64,000 nt of DNA from Eutreptiella sp. 'Long Island Sound 2002'. Its lineage: Eukaryota; Euglenozoa; Euglenophyceae; Eutreptiales; Eutreptiaceae. The notes under the pieces were generated by a model. That model did no database searches and was not told where the DNA came from. It saw nothing but the letters and a program-made list of their open reading frames with translations. The stretch spans positions 175,916,341 to 175,980,340 of the forward strand of contig OZ038378.1 of NCBI GenBank assembly GCA_964036045.1, in the 5' to 3' direction. Shown piece by piece: positions 59,173 through 64,000 of the stretch (position 1 is the stretch's first letter; every line of letters begins with the position of its first letter). The position numbers and the translations under genes are program-made.

Positions 59173-61163
59173 CTCCCCTCCCAAGCTCAATGATACCCTT
59201 GTACCATTGGGCTGAGCCACAGTTTGTTTGTCATATAAAAGAGTGGCAGTCACACCCAAAAGCTTTGATACCCAAAACAAAACTGATATTGTCTTTTCAT
59301 GCAAAATATTTTTTTCCCATGTTGCATGTTTGTATACCACCAGTTCCACTATTTTTTTGTAATGGGTGTCTTTGGTGACGGGGATCCGATGCTGAAAAAT
59401 CTCAGAAGTCTATTTTACAAAATTCAGTGGGGCTCCAGGCAAGTGCTTGCACATACAAATGCAAATCTCTGTGCATCACAACGCAATGTTTTCAAACAAA
59501 CAGACATGAAGGCTAATATACAAAGCCCATTCACTGAAGTCATATATGAGTTAGATTGCTTCTGAGATTCGTTCTCTGGATCCTTCATTTGTCTTTGTTG
59601 ATGCTGATTGGACTCCTAAGCAGAAGTCACAATGGTTGGCCTCAAATGCAAAAAAGCGTGGAACCCAAAGAAAATGGTGGCATACCATGGCAACGTCATT
59701 TTGACTTTGTTCACTTGTTGAACTCTTGTGATTCTTGGATGAACCTGAAAAATAGGCAAGGAGGAGGAAGCAAGCTGGTGTAACCTTTATTAGGGCCCTG
59801 CCCATTATTGGGTGGCCCACCCTCTTTATTTGGTCACCGATACATTACATAATGCAGTGCTGGTGTGCCATGCCGAACACAAACACACACCCTGACGCAA
59901 CCCTTGCGCTGTGTGTGCCGTTCACTACTGTTTCAGTGAGACCCACACACCTGATCTAATGGATCAGTCACAACTCCACTTCCAAGATCCTCAATACACT
60001 GGTACACACACACACAGCAGAGCGCACGCACTCAAACACTGTGGATGTGCATACACACGTGTGAGCGCAAGCACTGGAACGCTAGGAGCGCACTCCCGTG
60101 CATATATGCCAGAAATTCAAATTTCAGTCAGACTCATCAAAAGCGCCAAAAACAAGGCAAAGGTGCATGCTCCTGCAACCTTTAGAGCACAAAACATTGC
60201 TTGTCTGACCAAAACTGGTCGCTGAGACAAAAGTCACTTTTACATTCAGCTCATTTCAGCGAGATTCAGGCCCAAAACTAGCCAAACTTGCAAAAAGCGC
60301 GAACCAACACACGCCACAACGGAGAACCTTTAGAAAAAAAAAATTTTATATCATCTTCAAGTCGATGCCTTTTCCTTTCGTCGTCGTCCTCGGATTCGAA
60401 GTCCTCGTGTCCGCGGTGGTGTTGTCCCACTGGCACTCGTGGACTCTCGCGTCGGCCTCTCTTCCGTGGCGCCACTCGTGGACCCCAGCGGCGTCGCTTC
60501 GTGCGTGCCGGCTTGCGTTTGCGCAAACTCAAAACCTTTGGGACGACTTGGGCACTCTCTCGTGGACGCCGCCTTGTTTTTGCCGTCATCTTCGTGCTGA
60601 CGCTGAACTCTTTCGTCAGCGCTGCACCCAGCGTCGTTCGTCAGCGTCGTTTTTTGAGCGCAACCCAGCGCTCGTAACACACGAAGTCCTCGAACGCTGC
60701 AGCTCTTTTCTTCCCAAGGCCTTGACGTTCTTGGCCCACCCAACACTGGCGGCAAACCCAAATCCAGCGCTGGATCATGCGTCGCTTAGCGCTACAGCTT
60801 GACACATCCTCAGAAAGGCCCCTTCATGATGTTCACGTTCACGAACGGAAGTTGCATACCAAGACTCTTCTGTCCCCGACTCCTGCAGCACGTTGCGAAG
60901 CTTTCGCTGGTGATCACCGTCGAGCATTCTGCCGCGTCTGCTGCTTCTGTAACGTTAACCCTCAACTTGTCCTCTTCGGCGGGTTGTAGCACTGCCCTGT
61001 GCATATATTCGGTGAAAGGGGGAAAATTTTTGTTCCCGAACTTCGGACGTAAATGCAGATGTCAGCGTCCTGCTCTGCTGCTTTAAACTTCTCCACAGCG
61101 GCCACAATTCTTCGCAACCTCAATCTTAACGATGTCCGAAAATTTTCCCAGTTAGGACAAAAT
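59173..61163. other. Sequence between the two LTRs, including a GC-rich island
   Basis: 59,173-60,350 is AT-rich, with a (CA)-rich patch near 60,003-60,020. 60,360-61,010 is conspicuously GC/CpG-rich and open on both strands: a 145-codon + ORF ends at 60,802, and a - ORF at 60,278-60,589 is Arg/Lys-rich then acidic (FESEDDDERKRHRLEDDIKF). Which strand, if any, is coding is unclear. The order pol-LTR-spacer-LTR-leader means this is not the interior of one intact element. Confidence 0.45.
60278..60589 (-). CDS. Unassigned basic/acidic ORF in GC-rich island
   Basis: 103 codons: an N-terminal Arg/Lys-rich half with NLS-like RKRKPARTKRRR and a C-terminal half with an acidic-basic cluster. No family recognised. 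The + strand overlaps with a longer ORF (60,365-60,802), so this is weak. Confidence 0.2.
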   Translation of the reverse strand: MTAKTRRRPRESAQVVPKVLSLRKRKPARTKRRRWGPRVAPRKRGRRESPRVPVGQHHRGHEDFESEDDDERKRHRLEDDIKFFFSKGSPLWRVLVRAFCKFG

Positions 61164-61387
61164 TGTAGCAGGCCAGAGCACAACACCAATCCTTCAAATC
61201 AGGGACGCAGTTCTGATTTTGTCCTAAGACCTTTCATCGTCCCTGAATAACATGATAATAAAACAATCATGATATCTCGATAATTGTAACATACAAACAC
61301 ACACAATCTGAGCGTCTTTCATTTATCTACATTACGTAATGCGCAGCACTATGCGACAATCTGAAGTGCGCGCGTGTGACTGCCGCA
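61164..61387 (+). repeat. LTR copy 2
   Basis: 224 bp, same termini (TGTAGCAGG...GACTGCCGCA), about 98% identical to copy 1, AATAAA retained. It is followed by a leader and a short gag-like ORF, so it is probably the 5' LTR of a second, truncated element. No convincing primer-binding site recognised just downstream. Confidence 0.8.
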
Positions 61388-61510
61388 ATACCCCTTTATT
61401 GCAGACCTTTGGTGTATGTGTAAGAAGTCACGCACCACAAAAGATGGGCTAGAGATGAAGGAAGATGGCGGGAACCAGGCACATCTTTGAAGAAAGTCGG
61501 GAAAAAGACA

Positions 61511-61809
61511 ATGGCCACCAGTCTGGCAGCGAAGAAAAGAGCACGAAAGGGAAAAGTAGACCCTGTTGTGACCCAGATTGCCGAGGACTCTGAAATAGCC
61601 CAAGGTGAAGGTGGATTATTGATGAGCACAAGCAGTTGGGACAAATCATGCACTCCGTTGTAGCAGAGGCTGATGTGAAATATGACTTGTTAATGACCAA
61701 TCCTCCAAAGCATTTGCTGCACCTGATCACGTCGGAACAAGCGGGTATGCTTCATGAATTCGCCACGTGTAACGCGCCTTTGCGCGTTGCCCTTTTAAGT
61801 CTTAGTTAA
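61511..61809 (+). pseudogene. Short gag-like or leader ORF with frameshift, downstream of LTR copy 2
   Basis: ATG at 61,511 opens a 50-codon frame (MATSLAAKKRARKGKVDPVV) ending at 61,663. From about 61,608 a neighbouring frame is open to 61,809 with protein-like content (ADVKYDLLMTNPPKHLLHLI). The overlap suggests one frameshift near 61,605. Position after an LTR and the basic start suggest gag, but no zinc knuckle is visible. Confidence 0.4.
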
Positions 61810-64000
61810 CCTCAGACGAAAAACAAGTGGTTTTAGATGGCCAAGATGGAACGAAGGCACCACCGCGCCTATGGAAAAAGAATATGGACTCTGGGCTTGA
61901 TTCGGAACCATAGATAGAGGATTGTTTCATCGACATTGTCAAGACACACACACCATGGTTGGTGAGGATCTACATTGTTCGCCACGAGCGAGGCGGTGCA
62001 GACTAGGCAAAATTTGAAGCCCACCTTTTATAGATGGTAGCAGAACACCGTCGCTTTGGTCCACAGGATAAAAAAAATTGTTGACAATGCATGTGCCATT
62101 TCATCAGCTGTGTGGCATTTGCACCGGCCATTCTCAGTTCAAAAGCCAAAAGCGGTATGTGTCAATCAACATGTGCACCGCATGTTTCTTTTCTTACATA
62201 CTCGCTCTTCATCTTGGTGCGGCAATGACCATTAAGGACTGCGGAGCATTCTGTAAAAAGGTGAAGGTGACAGAAAAGGCAGCTGGCTTTCGCAATGGTA
62301 ACCATGTCCGTTGGCCGGTACAATGTAGATTCTCTTGGTTAAACTGGATCCCATGGATCCCATTGAAACGCATGCCATGGAGGAGGCGAAGGCAACTCGC
62401 GCGACACTCTAAGCATACAGCCGGGTTCTTATCTTCGATACTTTGGTTGACTAGCATTGGGAGTTGAGTTGCAATGTATGCAATGCTGTGGGTGCTGCTC
62501 AAGGGTCGGATTTTGAGTTTTCAACGTGCAACTGCGCGTTAACCAACTTTGTGAATAATTGGTTTTCTAAAAAAAGTTGGAACACTATTTTCAGGACCGT
62601 CCATTACTCAAGAAGCATTGCTCAAAGCAACAGATTTCTACATTTTGTGAAAATTCGGTTTTGTAAATTGGAGTTTTGCATCGGTTTGTTTTATTTTATT
62701 GTGCCATACGTGCCTCTCCACAAACGCATTTCTGCTGCTTAGTGCATAGGTTCGTAGATCGTGCTTTTCCCATGCCGCCAAGAACAAGCGCCAACCCGTG
62801 GTTTGTGCAAAATCAAAAATTTGTCATTTTCTAGACTTTTGGTGCGGAATGGGGATCTCAAGGCCACCTAAGACCTGCCCCCCTCCCCCCCTTAGTTGAG
62901 ACGGACGATTTTGGTTACTTCAAGCGCGCCAAGAGAGTCATTTTTGTTCAGTTTGAAGGCGCCGAGACGGCCAATTCTAGTGAATTTGGGGCCTCCTAAA
63001 TGGCCAATTTGGTTAATTTCGGGCTGCCGACGGCTGCAACTTTGAACGAATGGCAATGAATAGACAAATATTTCATAACGAAACAACAGTAAGGAATATT
63101 TTAAAAAAATTTCTACCTTTTGGTATAAATAGTGAAATGCCCTTTTCATGGCCACCCTTTTGGTGAAAATGGGACTAGTTAGGAATATGGGACACACTCT
63201 ACTTCGAGTGCAAATTGGAATGCCACGATATTGATGTAGAACTTCACAGTAGCAAAGTTTTCAGGAACAAGAGACGGCTCGGCTTGCCTGGATAGTGAAC
63301 ATCCGTTTCATCTCAGTACCTTTTGGATGAATGGCAACATCTCTTCTGACATGCATGGTAATAGTGAACTTCATGTAGGGTTGGTGGATTGCCTCCATGT
63401 CCATAGTCGCTTTCCGTTACGTGCCATGTACACCTATTGCTTTAAGAAAATGTGCATGAGTGTTACAAAAAAACAAGATATGGATATCATATCTTGCACC
63501 ACTGTAGATGGCCTTATCAATGGCATGTGTACAACTATCAAAAGCTGCGCCCTTCATCACCCGTGCGTCATCCACAGACCCATTCTTGGCTTCTTTATTC
63601 CTATGTTGAGCCGGACCCTCGGTTGTCCCTTACTGTATCATAGAACAGTCTACCCACGTAATGCCAACAGCCTCCTTCTCCAAAAACAAATCCTTGTGCA
63701 GCAGCCGAGGTGCCACCACTACATTAAAGAGCTGCATCGGTTGCCACTAAACATTGGGTGGTTCAACACAAATTTGCGTTGTGATCACCATGCACGATAT
63801 TGGTTGTTGGATAGATCCAAGATTTGTTTTCTCTATGCTAGCTCTAGGCTGCTCTCTTTTTTTTTTGGCGCTGTGCCTTCCAACTATTTTGGTGGGCCGT
63901 TTCACTTGTGTAGCAATTTGTCAGTAGGTCTGCTTGAATGGTTTGTGGTGGGCACAGTGTTGTGGTGCCTACCAAAAAAAAACCCCGGAGATGTACGAGA
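61810..64000. other. AT-rich tail of the window, unassigned ORFs
   Basis: A 129-codon + ORF at 62,078-62,467 has Cys/His pairs near its start (CGICTGHSQ; CTACFFSYIL) but no family. 63,452-63,905 is almost continuously open in one frame, broken by a single TAG at 63,641. 62,898-63,030 is a degenerate ~33-bp repeat. None can be named. Confidence 0.35.
62898..63030 (-). repeat. Degenerate 33-bp (11-residue) repeat
   Basis: Antisense translation shows four units of about 11 residues around an I-(G/V)-(R/H)-L-G-(A/G) core: GHLGGPKFTRI, GRLGAFKLNKN, DSLGALEVTKI and a partial unit. Probably a minisatellite or a fragment of a repeat protein. Confidence 0.45.

Overview
The window is nuclear DNA of a microbial eukaryote, most likely a protist or alga that I cannot place to clade. 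The evidence is spliceosomal GT-AG introns of 0.3-3.1 kb that restore reading frame across several genes, type II membrane-anchored Golgi-type enzymes, and a dense load of microsatellites, poly-C/poly-G tracts, MITE-like elements and an LTR retrotransposon. Genes occupy only a small fraction of the 64 kb. All well supported genes are on the + strand.

Layout: (1) 1-12.4 kb holds the 3' seven exons of a cyclic-nucleotide-gated-type ion channel. Its start lies upstream of the window or among the microsatellites at 1-1,084. It has one pore domain followed by a C-linker and three tandem cNMP-binding domains, and its introns carry trinucleotide tracts, an inverted/direct repeat array and a ~162-bp satellite. 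(2) 12.4-24.7 kb is repeat-rich, with weak coding candidates at 13.8-15.2 kb and several TIR elements. (3) 24,777-26,327 is an intronless, GC-rich GT15-like (KRE2/MNT1) glycosyltransferase. (4) 28-31.8 kb contains a perfect-TIR MITE and an F-box-like ORF. (5) 33.8-38.8 kb is a pair of nested TIR elements with tandem-repeat arrays and decayed ORFs. (6) 42,000-46,154 is a three-exon secretory FkbM-family methyltransferase. (7) 50,344-54,803 is a three-exon membrane-anchored 2H-phosphoesterase-like gene with a MITE in its second intron. (8) From about 55.9 kb the sequence becomes visibly more AT-rich and is dominated by decayed Ty3/gypsy-like pol sequence, two 224-bp LTRs and unassigned ORFs.

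Three of the genes (GT15-like transferase, FkbM methyltransferase, 2H phosphoesterase) have N-terminal signal or anchor segments and probably act in the secretory pathway, for example in glycan synthesis or modification. There is no operon logic here and their proximity may be coincidental. The most notable biology is the triple-cNBD channel with a non-canonical selectivity filter, the recurrent AG|GT...AG|GT intron boundaries that resemble insertion at a duplicated target, and several MITE-like families that look undescribed. Splice models come from frame continuity and consensus sites only. No transcript or database evidence was available.
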